64,000 nucleotides of DNA from NCBI GenBank assembly GCA_963707445.1, contig CAVPPW010000003.1:1-64000 (forward strand), written 5' to 3'. Under the pieces are notes generated by a model. That model was not told where the DNA came from and did not search any database. It saw only the letters and a program-made list of their open reading frames with translations. Of the stretch, positions 18,722-28,608 are shown one piece after another (the first letter of the stretch is position 1; every line of letters starts with the position of its first letter). The translations under genes were made by a program, and so were the position numbers. The stretch comes from JALORV01 sp963707445. Its GTDB lineage: Bacteria; Pseudomonadota; Gammaproteobacteria; Burkholderiales; Burkholderiaceae_F.

Positions 18722-20035
18722 TCAAGCCGACTGCGCCGGGATCCGAACCCGGACCTGGAGCCCGCCCGCTCCGCTCGCGCCGAGCGCGACCGAGCCGCGA
18801 TGCATTTCGACCACCTGCGACACGATCGCCAGGCCGAGCCCGGTACCCGTCGCGGTCGCGGTCGGTCCGCGATAGAACCGGTCGAACACGCGTGCGCGCT
18901 CGTCTTCCGGAATGCCCGGGCCATTGTCTTCCAGCGTGGCTTCGACGTCGGCGCCGTCGCGCCGAACGGCGGCGTTCACTGTTCCGCCCTCGGGCGTATA
19001 GCGGATCGCGTTGTCCACGAGGTTGCTGAACAGGATCCGCAGCGAGTCTTCGTTGCCTGCGACGATGCAGTCGGACGAAGCGCTGGCGGTCACGCGGATC
19101 CGGCGTTCAGCCGCGAGCGGGCGCAGATCGTCGATGACCGAAGTAAGCAGCTTGCCGATATCGACGCGCGTCGGCGCGGCAGCGGCAGCGTCGGGCTCGA
19201 GTCGCGCCATCGTCAGCAGCTGCTGAACCAGCCGCGCGGATCGACGCAGTCCCTGCCGCAGCTTCTCGAATGCGCGTGATCTGTCTTCGTCGCTCGCGGC
19301 GCGCTCGGCCAGTTGTACCTGCAGGTTCAGCGCCGTGAGCGGCGTGCGCAGCTCGTGCGCGGCATCTGCGGCAAAGCGACTCTGTTGCGTGAACGACTGG
19401 TCCAGTCGAGCGAGCAGATCGTTCAGCGCGTCGGCGAGCGGCCGGATCTCGCTCGGCATGCCGGCAGTGTCCAGCGGTGTCAGCGCAGTCGGGCTGCGCT
19501 GCTTGACGTCGCCGGCGATGCGGCCCAAAGGCGCCAGGCCACGTCCGACGATCCACCAGCCCGCGAGGCCGAGAAACGGCAACACGATCAGCACGGGCAG
19601 CAGCAAGCGAGCTGCAGTGCGGGCGGCGAGCTCCGTACGCAACGCCGTCGGCTGTGCCACCTGGATCAGTTGCCGGCCGGTGAAAAGCGTGAACACGCGC
19701 CACGGGCGCGCGTCGTGCAGCACGGTCGCGTAGCCCTCGTCGGTGCGCGTCATCGGGCCGGCGCCGACGATCCGCGACACATAGGGGCGATCGAAAGCCG
19801 GATCCCAGATCTGCACCAGAACCCGTTGCGCCGGATTGGCGGCAACGCTTTCGAGGCGGCGCAGGTCAAGCACTGCATGGTCACGCAGTGAAAGCGCGAC
19901 CTGCCGCAGTTCCTCGTCGAGCAGGTCGTCGACTTCGTCGCGCGCCGAGATGTAAGTCGCCGTAGCTGCTGCCAGCCCCGCTAGCGCGAGTGCGGCCAGC
20001 AGGGCGGCCAGCAGCCAGCGACGGATCGAGGTCAC
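18722..20035 (-). CDS. Two-component sensor histidine kinase (QseC/PmrB type)
   Basis: Inner-membrane sensor, 437 residues from GTG 20035. TM1 is at residues about 6-27, a periplasmic loop of ~130 residues follows, then TM2 (LLLPVLIVLPFLGLAGWWIV), HAMP, HisKA with the phospho-histidine in ADAAHELRTPLTALNL, and HATPase_c with NLVDNAIRYTPEGG, EDNGPGIPEDERARVFDRFY and GTGLGLAIVSQV. The response regulator ends 46 bases upstream on the same strand. The GTG is chosen because it gives a clean TM1; farther upstream the frame is proline/arginine-poor-quality sequence overlapping the regulator. Confidence 0.9.
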   Translation of the reverse strand: MTSIRRWLLAALLAALALAGLAAATATYISARDEVDDLLDEELRQVALSLRDHAVLDLRRLESVAANPAQRVLVQIWDPAFDRPYVSRIVGAGPMTRTDEGYATVLHDARPWRVFTLFTGRQLIQVAQPTALRTELAARTAARLLLPVLIVLPFLGLAGWWIVGRGLAPLGRIAGDVKQRSPTALTPLDTAGMPSEIRPLADALNDLLARLDQSFTQQSRFAADAAHELRTPLTALNLQVQLAERAASDEDRSRAFEKLRQGLRRSARLVQQLLTMARLEPDAAAAAPTRVDIGKLLTSVIDDLRPLAAERRIRVTASASSDCIVAGNEDSLRILFSNLVDNAIRYTPEGGTVNAAVRRDGADVEATLEDNGPGIPEDERARVFDRFYRGPTATATGTGLGLAIVSQVVEMHRGSVALGASGAGGLQVRVRIPAQSA

Positions 20036-20081
20036 GCCGGCTCCGAGCCGCGCGCGGCGCGCTGTGGCGGTCGAGAGCAGC

Positions 20082-20741
20082 TCATTCGGCGGCCAGCGTA
20101 TAGCCCATGCCGCGCACGTTGCGGATGACGCCCTCGCCGAGTTTCTTGCGCAGGTTGTGGATGTGGACCTCGACTGCATTGCTGCCGACGGTCTCGTTCC
20201 ACCCATAAAGCTTTTCCTCCAGCTGCGCGCGCGACAGCACGAGGCCCGCGCGTTCGGCCAGCGCCGCGATCAGTGCGTATTCGCGCGCTGACAGCGAGAC
20301 CGGCTCGCCGCGCCAGGTCACTTCGCGCGTCGCCGGATTCAGCGTGAGCTGGCCGCGCTCGATGATCGGCTCGGCGCGGCCGGCTGCACGGCGGAGCAGC
20401 GCGCGGACACGCGCCGTAAGTTCATCGAGGTCAAATGGCTTGACGAGATAGTCGTCGGCGCCGGCATCGAGCCCCTTGATTCGGTCGCGCACAGTGTCGC
20501 GCGCCGTCATCACCAGCACCGGCACACCGATACGCCGCTCGCGGATGCTGCGGAGCACCTCGATGCCGTCGCGGCGCGGCAGGCCGAGGTCGAGCACGAC
20601 CAGCGAATAAGGCGTCGCGCCAACTGCAACGTCGGCCTCCTTGCCGTCGCGAACCCAGTCGACTGCGTAACCTTCGGCCTTCAGGCCGTCGGCCACGCTT
20701 TCGCCGATCATCGCGTCGTCTTCAACGAGAAGGATGCGCAT
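20082..20741 (-). CDS. OmpR-family response regulator (QseB/PmrA type)
   Basis: 219-residue regulator: receiver domain with LLVEDDAMIGES, phospho-acceptor Asp in SLVVLDLGLPRRDG, switch Thr in VLVMTARD and Lys in YLVKPFDLDEL; winged-helix output with LSAREYALIAALAERAG and the recognition helix TVGSNAVEVHIHNLRKKLG. ATG 20741 (MRILLVEDD) is the natural start. The partner kinase is adjacent. The CTTAAG-N5-CTTAAG boxes near htrA match the DNA sites of this subfamily, so htrA is a predicted target. Confidence 0.92.
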   Translation of the reverse strand: MRILLVEDDAMIGESVADGLKAEGYAVDWVRDGKEADVAVGATPYSLVVLDLGLPRRDGIEVLRSIRERRIGVPVLVMTARDTVRDRIKGLDAGADDYLVKPFDLDELTARVRALLRRAAGRAEPIIERGQLTLNPATREVTWRGEPVSLSAREYALIAALAERAGLVLSRAQLEEKLYGWNETVGSNAVEVHIHNLRKKLGEGVIRNVRGMGYTLAAE

Positions 20742-20793
20742 GAATCGAATGCCAGTCCTGGTGCAGCAGCAACGATAGCGCGACGCTCGTCGC

Positions 20794-21369
20794 TCACTGC
20801 CGGCGCGTCGAGCGGTGTCGCAGCAGCGCGCGGATGATGACGGCCGCCAGCCCGATCGCGGCCACGATCCCCAGCAGCAGCTTTTCCGCGTGCGCGACAT
20901 TCGCGAGCAGGCTTTCGACGGCGTGGCCTGCCGTGTAGCCGATCGCGGCGATCACGACGGCCCAGATCGCTGCCCCGAGTGCATTCGCGGCGACGAACTC
21001 CCACAGCGGCATCGTGCCCGCGCCGAGCAGCATCGGCCCGCCGGTGCGCAGACCGTAGGTGAAGCGCAGCACGACGACCGCGCCCCAGCGCCAGCGCGCC
21101 AGCAGCCGATCGACTCGCGGCACTACGCGCGCAAGCCAGGGCACGTGCTCGGTCGCATGAACCCCCCAGCGTCGGCCGAGCAGGAAGAACACGTTGTCAC
21201 CAATGAAGGCGCCGATGGCGGCGACCGGCACGACCTCGCGAATGTCGAGCAGTCCAAGATGAGCGCTGGCGCTGGCCAGCAGCAGGATCGCTTCGCCTTC
21301 GAGGATGCAGCCGAGCAGCACGGCATAAAGGCCGTACTGGGTCACCAGGGCCTGCAGGTCGGTTGGCAT
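20794..21369 (-). CDS. DedA-family membrane protein
   Basis: 191-residue polytopic membrane protein. Typical DedA features are GCILEGEAILLLASASAHLG, GAFIGDNVFFLLGRRWG, and the conserved VVVLRFTYGLRTGGPMLLGAG region with arginine in a membrane hairpin. Members act in undecaprenyl-phosphate or phospholipid recycling and in resistance to cationic peptides. It is immediately upstream of the PmrA/QseB-like regulator on the same strand (52 bases), which fits an envelope-stress operon. MPTDLQ at 21369 is the likely start. Confidence 0.88.
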   Translation of the reverse strand: MPTDLQALVTQYGLYAVLLGCILEGEAILLLASASAHLGLLDIREVVPVAAIGAFIGDNVFFLLGRRWGVHATEHVPWLARVVPRVDRLLARWRWGAVVVLRFTYGLRTGGPMLLGAGTMPLWEFVAANALGAAIWAVVIAAIGYTAGHAVESLLANVAHAEKLLLGIVAAIGLAAVIIRALLRHRSTRRQ

Positions 21370-21420
21370 CGCGATTCCGAGGTTGCAGACTATGACATGG
21401 GCCGTACGCGAGCAGCCGGC

Positions 21421-21945
21421 ATGCACAGAGCGTGCGATTCGACTCTCTTTCTTCTTCTGCTACTGATGCACGGGAGCGGCATGAGCGCATCTGCGGCCGC
21501 CGCAGAAGAGCGCCGCAACTGGTTCGACACGCCGTTCGCGCAGGCACTCAATGGAGCAGCGTATTGCCCGCCGCCTGAAGGGCCGTTGATCACCGAACAG
21601 CAGATGCGCGCGCTTGCGCATGCACGCATCGAGCGCGGGACCTCGTGCTGGCTTGCCAAGAAGTGCGAGGACAGCAATGCCTACAGGCGCGATCCCGAAA
21701 TTCAGGGTCGCGTGATCGAAGCGCTGCGCGCGCAGCCCGCTTTCGCGGGTTCGAGCATCTGGGTCACGACCGAGCGGCACTGGGTCACGCTGCAGGGTTG
21801 CGCCGAGTCAGCGCGCGTGCGCGCAAAGCTCGTCGAGGAGGTTCAGCGCGTAAGCGGCGTCGAGGAGGTGTTCGACCAGATGGTCGTCGGTCGGCAAAAG
21901 CCGAGGTGGACCGTGGACCCGGCCTGGGTGGGCCGCACAAGATAA
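21421..21945 (+). CDS. Secreted BON-domain protein
   Basis: 174 residues. The N-terminal signal peptide (STLFLLLLLMHGSGMSASAA) is followed by a cysteine-containing region and then a BON domain (IQGRVIEALRAQPAFAGSSI ... VTLQGCAESARVRAKLVEEV ... GVEEVF). BON proteins bind membranes in the periplasm. It is transcribed divergently from dedA, about 50 bases away, so it shares that promoter region. Confidence 0.75.
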   Translation: MHRACDSTLFLLLLLMHGSGMSASAAAAEERRNWFDTPFAQALNGAAYCPPPEGPLITEQQMRALAHARIERGTSCWLAKKCEDSNAYRRDPEIQGRVIEALRAQPAFAGSSIWVTTERHWVTLQGCAESARVRAKLVEEVQRVSGVEEVFDQMVVGRQKPRWTVDPAWVGRTR

Positions 21946-21973
21946 AAAAACCGACGCGGCACCGCCGCGTCGG
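21944..21973 (-). terminator. Terminator between BON gene and small minus-strand gene
   Basis: Perfect 9-bp stem CCGACGCGG / CCGCGTCGG with a 5-base loop. Seven A on the plus strand precede it, so on the minus strand the stem is followed by T7 and ends the transcript of the small gene at 22027-22215. The stem may also slow plus-strand transcription. Confidence 0.8.
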
Positions 21974-22026
21974 TGGGAGGGGCGCGCTAAGGAGACAGAC
22001 GTTCACGCGCCAAGGAGACAACCGGT

Positions 22027-22215
22027 CTAGGCGTGGAAGCCTTGCACGCCTTGTTCGATTTGATGCAGACGCTGCGCGAGTTCACGCGGATTGCTGGCGC
22101 GCGCGACGTAGCGGTCGTGTTCGCGAACTGCGGCGCGCTCGAGCGCTTCGACGATCCACGCGACAAAAGCAGTCAACTGGTTTCGTTCATCGGTTCGTTG
22201 CAGGATCTTTTCCAT
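22027..22215 (-). CDS. Small DUF3563-like protein
   Basis: 62-residue protein starting MEKILQRTDERNQL after an AGAGGA site on the minus strand. The tail RYVARASNPRELAQRLHQIE resembles the tail of the small protein at 22445-22780 (RYLSDATSLADLEQRIDTVK), a pattern seen in short DUF3563-type proteins of Burkholderiales. Function unknown. Its own terminator follows. The two small genes also share an identical 12-base upstream element. Confidence 0.6.
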   Translation of the reverse strand: MEKILQRTDERNQLTAFVAWIVEALERAAVREHDRYVARASNPRELAQRLHQIEQGVQGFHA

Positions 22216-22281
22216 CGTTACGTCCTCTGCGATGTGTTTTCGCTGCGCCGCCACATACGTAATCATCGGCCGGACCAGCGA

Positions 22282-22293
22282 CAAAAATAAAAT
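22282..22293 (-). promoter_or_regulatory. Shared AT-rich 12-mer upstream of small gene
   Basis: CAAAAATAAAAT (plus strand), identical to 22834-22845. It sits 67 bases upstream of the 22215 start, in the same orientation relative to its gene as the second copy. Confidence 0.4.
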
Positions 22294-22444
22294 AGTGAAT
22301 CCAAATAGTTAGCATCAAATAACGCGATAGACCGCGAGTCAGAGAGAGGGCTTGTGTTGCTGTTTCGCAGCACAAGTCGCTGATCGAGCGACGCGCTCCA
22401 GTGGCCACCGCGAACTGGCTGAGCGTCGTCAGGTCGCAGCGTAT

Positions 22445-22780
22445 TCATTGCGACCATGAAAACTGGCGCCGCGATTTCACGGTGTCGATCCGTTGCTCGA
22501 GGTCGGCCAGGCTGGTGGCATCTGACAGATAGCGCTCGATCACGACGGCCTGCCACAGGTCGGATCGCCGTGCGAACCGACTGAATAGCAGAGGGAATAT
22601 GGCGCGCAGTGTCGTGGACCGCAGTTCGTTCATCGCCGCGGACTCATCGGCACTGAGCGGCGCGGCGCCGGGCGGGGTGGTCGGCTTGGCGGCGCGTTCG
22701 TTCTTCAGTGCTCCTGCGTCAGCGGATCGGCTCGGCAGAAACGAGAAAGGCCATGGAAATAAGCGGGTCAATGTCTTCAT
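22445..22780 (-). CDS. Small protein with DUF3563-like C-terminus
   Basis: 111 residues; start MKTLTRLFPWPFSFL follows an AAGGAG site (minus strand). The middle is proline/alanine-rich and the C-terminus contains VVIERYLSDATSLADLEQRI, the short helical DUF3563-like motif. Unknown function. It is divergent from the LysR gene at 22944, so it may be that regulator's target; the 163-base gap between them is AT-rich compared with the rest of the window. Confidence 0.55.
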   Translation of the reverse strand: MKTLTRLFPWPFSFLPSRSADAGALKNERAAKPTTPPGAAPLSADESAAMNELRSTTLRAIFPLLFSRFARRSDLWQAVVIERYLSDATSLADLEQRIDTVKSRRQFSWSQ

Positions 22781-22833
22781 CGGCAGCTCCTTAATTGCTG
22801 CTATGCACAAGCTATAATCGGGCCTGCCGGCTC

Positions 22834-22845
22834 CAAAAATAAAAT
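22834..22845 (-). promoter_or_regulatory. Shared AT-rich 12-mer in the LysR/small-gene intergenic region
   Basis: CAAAAATAAAAT, second identical copy, 54 bases upstream of the 22780 start. It is followed by ATCGATTTTTC, giving a local AT-rich tract between the divergent LysR gene and the small gene. Confidence 0.4.
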
Positions 22846-22943
22846 CGATTTTTCAAATACCTAGGATCGCGTACCCATATAGACCCTGCCGACTATTGCG
22901 GCACTGCAAAATCGAGGATAAGCTGGCGCGAGAAAAGGAATCC

Positions 22944-23864
22944 ATGGAGCTTTATCAGCTACGGACATTCGCTGCAGTCGCGGAAGCCGGCCATCTCACC
23001 CGGGCGGCGGAACGTCTGCATTTGAGTCAGCCGGCCGTCAGTGGGCACATCAAGGCGCTAGAGCAGGAACTCGATGTACGCCTCTTCGATCGCGCTGCCA
23101 CCGGCATGCTGCTGACCGAAGCCGGACGCCAGTTACTGGCGCACGCACACAAGGTTTTGAGCGCCGCCGATGGCGTCAAGCAGGCTGCGAAGCAGCTGCA
23201 CGGCACTCCGTCGGGTCTCCTGCACATCGGCACGGTCGCCGATCCGGTCGACAACAGGCTCGGCGCGGTGCTGACCGCGGCGGTGCAGCGTCATCCGCTG
23301 CTTCGCCTCGACCTGCATCAGGCGATGTCGGGGACCGCGCTCGAAAGCGTGCGCGACGGTCGGCTCGATGCAACCTTCTTCTTCGGTGATGCGCCGACGC
23401 CGCCACTCGCCGGACTGCCGCTCAGGCAGCTTATTTACCGGGTTGCGGCGCCCGCGGGCTGGGCCGCGCGGATCAAGAGTGCGCGCTGGCCAGAGATTGC
23501 CTCGATGCCCTGGATCCGCACGCCGACGCTGAGCACGCATACGCAGCTCGTGTCACAGCTCTTTGCCGCGCATAGCCTCGAAGCGCCCGAGGCCGCGGTG
23601 CTGGCCGATGACGAGACCGTGATCGCCAGCTTGATCGTGTCCGGTCTCGGCGTCGCACTGGTGCGGGATGAAGTCGCGCGTGCCCGCGCCGAAGAGGGCG
23701 AACTGGTGATCTGGCCGGGGGCGGCGATCGAAACGACGCTCTGGTTCGTCTACCCGGCTGCGCGTGCCGATGAACCAGCGGTCGCGGCGCTGGTCGACAT
23801 GGTGCGCGAGGCGTGGAACCTGAACAGCGCGCGCGGCTCGACGGCGGCCAAGACCGCCGCCTGA
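22944..23864 (+). CDS. LysR-family transcriptional regulator
   Basis: 306 residues. The N-terminal HTH is complete (MELYQLRTFAAVAEAGHLTR, AAERLHLSQPAVSGHIKALE, LDVRLFDRAATGMLLTEAGR). The substrate-binding domain begins near residue 90 (LLHIGTVADPVDNRLGAVL). ATG 22944 after AAAAGGAATCC is the start, because MELYQLR is the usual LysR opening. It is divergent from the small protein gene at 22445-22780 and convergent with the efflux lipoprotein gene. Effector unknown. Confidence 0.9.
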   Translation: MELYQLRTFAAVAEAGHLTRAAERLHLSQPAVSGHIKALEQELDVRLFDRAATGMLLTEAGRQLLAHAHKVLSAADGVKQAAKQLHGTPSGLLHIGTVADPVDNRLGAVLTAAVQRHPLLRLDLHQAMSGTALESVRDGRLDATFFFGDAPTPPLAGLPLRQLIYRVAAPAGWAARIKSARWPEIASMPWIRTPTLSTHTQLVSQLFAAHSLEAPEAAVLADDETVIASLIVSGLGVALVRDEVARARAEEGELVIWPGAAIETTLWFVYPAARADEPAVAALVDMVREAWNLNSARGSTAAKTAA

Positions 23865-23868
23865 ACGT

Positions 23869-25273
23869 CTAGCGCGCCGCGGCGAACTGCTCGGGCGACC
23901 AGCCGCCGCCGATCGCCTTGTACAGATCCACCAACGCCACCTGACGTTCACGCAGCGCAAGAACGCGCTGCCGTTCAGCTTCCAGCAGGTTGCGCTGCGT
24001 ATCCAGTACGTCGATGTAGCTGACATAGCCACTGCGGTAACGCAGTTCGGCCAGCGCGAAGGCCTGCGCGAACAGTTCACGCCGTTCACTCTGCGCTATG
24101 AAACTCTCGCGGGAGCTGCTATGCGCGACCAGCGCATCGTGCGCATCGCGGAAGGCCGACTGCACCGTCTGCACGTACTGCAGTTCGAGCTGCTGCTCTA
24201 GCGCCTTGGCGCCATCGACCTGCGCCGTGATTCGTCCGCCGGAAAAGATGGGCTGCAGTGCACGCCCGGCGATCGACCAGACGAGAGCCGGGCCGGAGAA
24301 GAGATTCGCCAGGTCCGAGCTCTCGCTGCCGTAGAAGCCGGTCAGCACCAGCGACGGGAAGTACTGAGCGCGCGCCTCGGCCACGCGGGCGTTGGCCGAC
24401 GCGAGTTGCGCCTCGGACTGCCTGATGTCGGGCCGCCGCGCCAGCACGTCCGACGGCAGTCCGACCGGCACTTCGGGCACGAACGCAGCTTCCACGAGGC
24501 CCGCGCGCGCGATCACGGGCGTGAACACGGCGCGTGCACTGCGTCCGGCGAGCGTCGCGAGCGCCGCTTCGGTCTGCGCCCGAGCGCGCTGCAGCGGCGG
24601 AATCGAAGCGATCACGCTGGCGCGCTCGGCTTGCGCCAGTTTGAAGTCGTACTCGCCGATCAGGCCGGCGTCGTAGCGCTGGCGCTGCAGCGTGACGGCT
24701 TGCTTCGCGTGTCACCAAGGTGTCGCGCGAGATCTGCAGCTCGGCGTCGAGTGCCAGCAGCGTGAAGTATGTCGTCGCGACCTGCGCCGCCAGCACGGTG
24801 CGCACGGCCTCGGTGTTGTAGCGCGTGGCCAGCAGAGTCGATTTGGCGGCACTGACACCGGCGGAAACGCGTCCCGACAGATCGACTTCGTACGAGGCCT
24901 GCAGCCCCGCCCCGTAGAGGTTGGTGGCCAGCGGTCCCGGGAACGACAAGTCACTGGCATTGCTGCGTCGCGTGCGGCCCGCATTGGCGTAGGCATCGAC
25001 CGTCGGAAATAGAAACGATCGGGCCACACCGAGGTTGGCCCTCGCCTCCTCGATGCGCGCCATCGCGACGCCCAGGTCGAGGTTGGCGGCGAACGCCTCG
25101 TCGATCAAGGCGTTCAGTTGCGGATCGTTGAACTGCGTCCACCAGCGCTCGACGCCCGGCAGGCTCTGCACGCTCGCCTCCGGCAGCTCGACCGGCGGCA
25201 CTTTGGTTTCGATCGTCCTGCATGCGGCAAGCGACACGACGGTTGCGGCAACAAGAACTGTGAGGCCTCTCAT
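23869..25273 (-). CDS. NodT/OprM-type outer-membrane efflux lipoprotein (one frameshift)
   Basis: Outer-membrane channel of an RND multidrug pump. Signal peptide with lipobox VVSLAAC, then VERWWTQFNDPQLNALIDEA, NLDLGVAMARIEEARANLGV, YEVDLSGRVSAGVSAAKS, LARRPDIRQSEAQLASANAR and a second TolC repeat to the C-terminus. One extra base at about 24712 (CGCG before AAG on the minus strand) breaks the frame; correction gives 467 residues. The ATG overlaps the pump's stop (TAATG), so translation is coupled. Confidence 0.9.
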
Positions 25274-28200
25274 TACTCGCCTCCCTCGTGCGACGGGGTC
25301 GTCGTAATCGCTTTCCCCTTGCCCACGTGCACGTGCGTTGCCGCTTCGGCAGCGAGCTGTCGGTGATGCTCGGCGCTGCGCCGTTCGCCTTCGGCAACTT
25401 CGGCCCGCAGTTCTTCTTCCGAGCGCGCTTCGCGCACCTTGCGCTCGGTGATCAGCTTGAAGAAAAACGGCACGAAGAAGACGGCCATGAACGTCGCGGC
25501 GAGCATGCCGCCCATGACGCCGGTGCCCGCCGATACACGCGCGCCGGCGCCGGCACCCGTCGAAAAGGCGAGCGGCACGACACCGAGGATGAACGCCATC
25601 GAAGTCATGATGATCGGGCGGAACCGCAGCCGTGACGCCTCGATCGCTGCCGCCGAGCTCGAGTAACCCTCCGAGCGCTTCAACGAGGAGAACTCGACGA
25701 TCAGGATCGCGTTCTTCGCCGCCAGCCCGAGCAGCGTCACCAGACCGATCTGGAAATACACGTCGTTCGTCAGCGGCATCGCGCCCGTGATCGGGGCGAG
25801 CAGGTTCTTGATCCAGATCGCGGCCAGCGCACCGAAGGTTCCGAACGGCAATGCCATTAACACCGAAAATGGCAGCGACCATTTCTCGTACTGCGCCGCC
25901 AGAATCAGGAACACCATCACCACGGCCATGCCCAGCGCAAGACCCGAAGTCCCGGCCGAGCGTTTCTCCTGGAACGACACGCCGCCCCAGTCGAAACTGA
26001 AATCGGACGGCAGCACTTGGCGCGCGATCTGCTCGACGCGGGCGATGGCCTGCCCCGAGCTGACGCCCGGTGCGGCCTGACCGAAGATCTTCACCGCGGG
26101 CAGGTTGTTGAAGCGATCGAGCGAATCAGGGCCCGAAACGTACTTGACCGTCGCCAGCGACGACAGCGGAATCATCTCGCCGCGCGCCGAGCGGACCCAC
26201 ATGCCGCCCACCGTTTCCGGCCGATTGCGAAACTGCGGCTCGGCGCTCATCAGCACCTGCCAGGTGCGACCGTACTTGTTGAAGTCGTTCACGTAGAAGC
26301 TGCCCAGCGTCGCGCTCAGCGTGTCGAACACATCGTTGATCGGCACGCCCAGCGCCTTCGCCTTGTCGCGGTCGACGTCGACATACAGCTGCGGCACGTT
26401 CGCGCGCCACAACGTCTGGGCGCCGCCCAGCTGCGGGTCCGAATTCAGGCGGCCTAGAAACTGCTGCAGCACTTCCTGCGTCTTGGCGGGGCCGCCTTCG
26501 CCGCGGTTCTGCAGGTAGAGCTCATATCCGCCGGCGATGCCGAGACCAAAGATCGCCGGCGGTGCGAACGCGAGCACCAGCGCCTTCCTTGATGTGGCCG
26601 GTCTTCATGAAGAAGTCGCCGACCAGCTGAGGTGTGGCGACTCCCTTGCGCTTGTTCCACGGAATCTGCGTGACGAAGATCGTTGCCGCGTTGTTGCGGA
26701 AGCCGCCACCGAGGAAGTCGAAGCCGGTGAACGCGACGACGTCCTCATTGTTCGGATTGCTCTTCAGGATTTCGACGACCTCGTTGACCACCTTGTCGGT
26801 GCGCTGCAGGCTCGAGCCGTCGGGCAGGATCACCGCGGAGATGAAGTAGCCCTGGTCCTCGTCCGGCACGAGCGAGCCGGGAGTAAAGCGCCACAGGCCG
26901 AACGCAACCAGAACCATCAGGCCGAACAGCACGAGCGCGATCGTCCCGCGCCGGATCATCCAGATCACGCCGCTGGTGTAGCGCCGTGTCACGTTCGCAA
27001 ACCAGTTGTTGAACGCCACGAAGAACCGCGCCGGGTTCTTGTGTTCGCGCTTCAGGATCATTACGCACAAACTAGGCGTCAGCGTCAGCGCGACGACGCC
27101 CGAGATCGCCACCGCGATCGAGATCGTGATCGCGAACTGGCGATACAGCTCGCCGGTCAGGCCGCCGAGGAAGGCGATCGGCACGAAAACAGAGATCAGC
27201 ACCAGCACGATCGCGACAATCGGACTGGTGACTTCCTCCATCGCCACGATCGCGGCTTCGCGTGCGTTGAGCTTTTCCTCGTGCATGATGCGCTCGACGT
27301 TTTCGAGCACGACGATCGCGTCGTCGACGACGATCCCGATCGCGAGCACCATGCCGAACAGCGTCAGCGTATTGATCGAATAGCCGAGCATCAGCAGGCC
27401 GGCGAAAGTCCCGATCAATGACACCGGCACCGCGAGGACCGGGATCAGCGTCGCGCGCCAGTTCTGCAGGAACAGGTAGACGACCAGGAACACCAGCACG
27501 ACCGCGATCGACAGTGTGACTACGACTTCGTGAATCGACACTTCGACGAATCGCGTCGTGTCGTACGGAATCGCGTACGCCAGCCCTTCGGGGAAGCGCT
27601 TGGCGAGTTCGTCGGTCGTCCGCTTGACGGTGCCCGCAACCGCCAGGGCGTTGGCGCCCGGTTGCAGGAAGACACCGACCAGGGTGGCGCGCTTGCCGTT
27701 GTAGCGTCCGATGAAGTCGTAGTCCTTGCTGCCGAGCTCGACGCGGGCCACGTCCCTCAGTCGCACCGCAGCCGCCTCGCTGTCGGAGCGGATGATGATG
27801 TTCTCGAACTCCTTCGGGTCGGCGAAACGCCCCTTGGCTGTGACGGTGTAGACGAGGTCCTGGTTGCCGCCGTACGGAGCCTGACCGACCTTGCCTGCCG
27901 CGAACTGCGCGTTCTGCTCGTTGAGCGCGCGAACCACGTCCGAAGTGGTCAGCTTCAACTGCGCCAGCCGGTCGGGTCGCACCCAGATCCGCATCGCGTA
28001 ATCCTTGGCGCCGAAGATCTGCACGTTGGTCGTGCCCGGCAGCCGCTTCAACTCGTCGAGCACGTTGAGCGTGACGTAGTTCGACGTGTAAAGATCGTCG
28101 AAGCGGTCGTCGGGCGAATAGAACGCCAGCACCTGCAGGAACGCCGACGAACCCTTTTCGACGGTCACCCCCTGGCGCCGCACTTCCTCCGGCAGGCGCG

Positions 28201-28549
28201 CTTCGGCCTGCTTGACGCGGTTGTTGACGTTCAGCGCAGCCTGGTCGGCGTCGGTGCCGATGTCGAACGTCACCTGGATTTCGACGACGCCGTTGGACGA
28301 CGAGTTGCTGCTCATGTACAGCATGTTCTCGACGCCGTTGATCGCGTTTTCGATCGGCGCGGCGACCGTCTGCTCCAGCGTCGTGGCGGACGCGCCCGGA
28401 TAGACCGCTCGCACGCTGACGACCGGCGGAGCGATCTCCGGGTATTGCGCGATCGGCAACACGCGCATCGCGGCCAGGCCGGCGAGCACGATGAATATCG
28501 AGAGCACGACGGCAAAAATGGGCCGGTCGATGAAGAAGCGCGAAAACAT
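25273..28549 (-). CDS. RND multidrug efflux pump (HAE1/AcrB-MexF family; one frameshift)
   Basis: Inner-membrane proton/drug antiporter. Start MFSRFFIDRPIFAVVLSIFI, then LPIAQYPEIAPPVV, YPGASATTLEQTVAAPIENA, the proton-relay Asp pair in FGMVLAIGIVVDDAIVVLEN, and C-terminal PIIMTSMAFILGVVPL. One extra G at about 26585 (GAAG before GCG in the coding sense) separates two long frames; removal gives 1091 residues, slightly long because of a charged C-terminal tail. It is in an operon with the adaptor (28609-29933) upstream and the outer-membrane lipoprotein downstream. Confidence 0.93.
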
Positions 28550-28608
28550 GGTCGTCTACTCCGTGATCGCCAGGATCGTTGCGGCGACTGCGCGCCGCCA
28601 GGCTGGGC

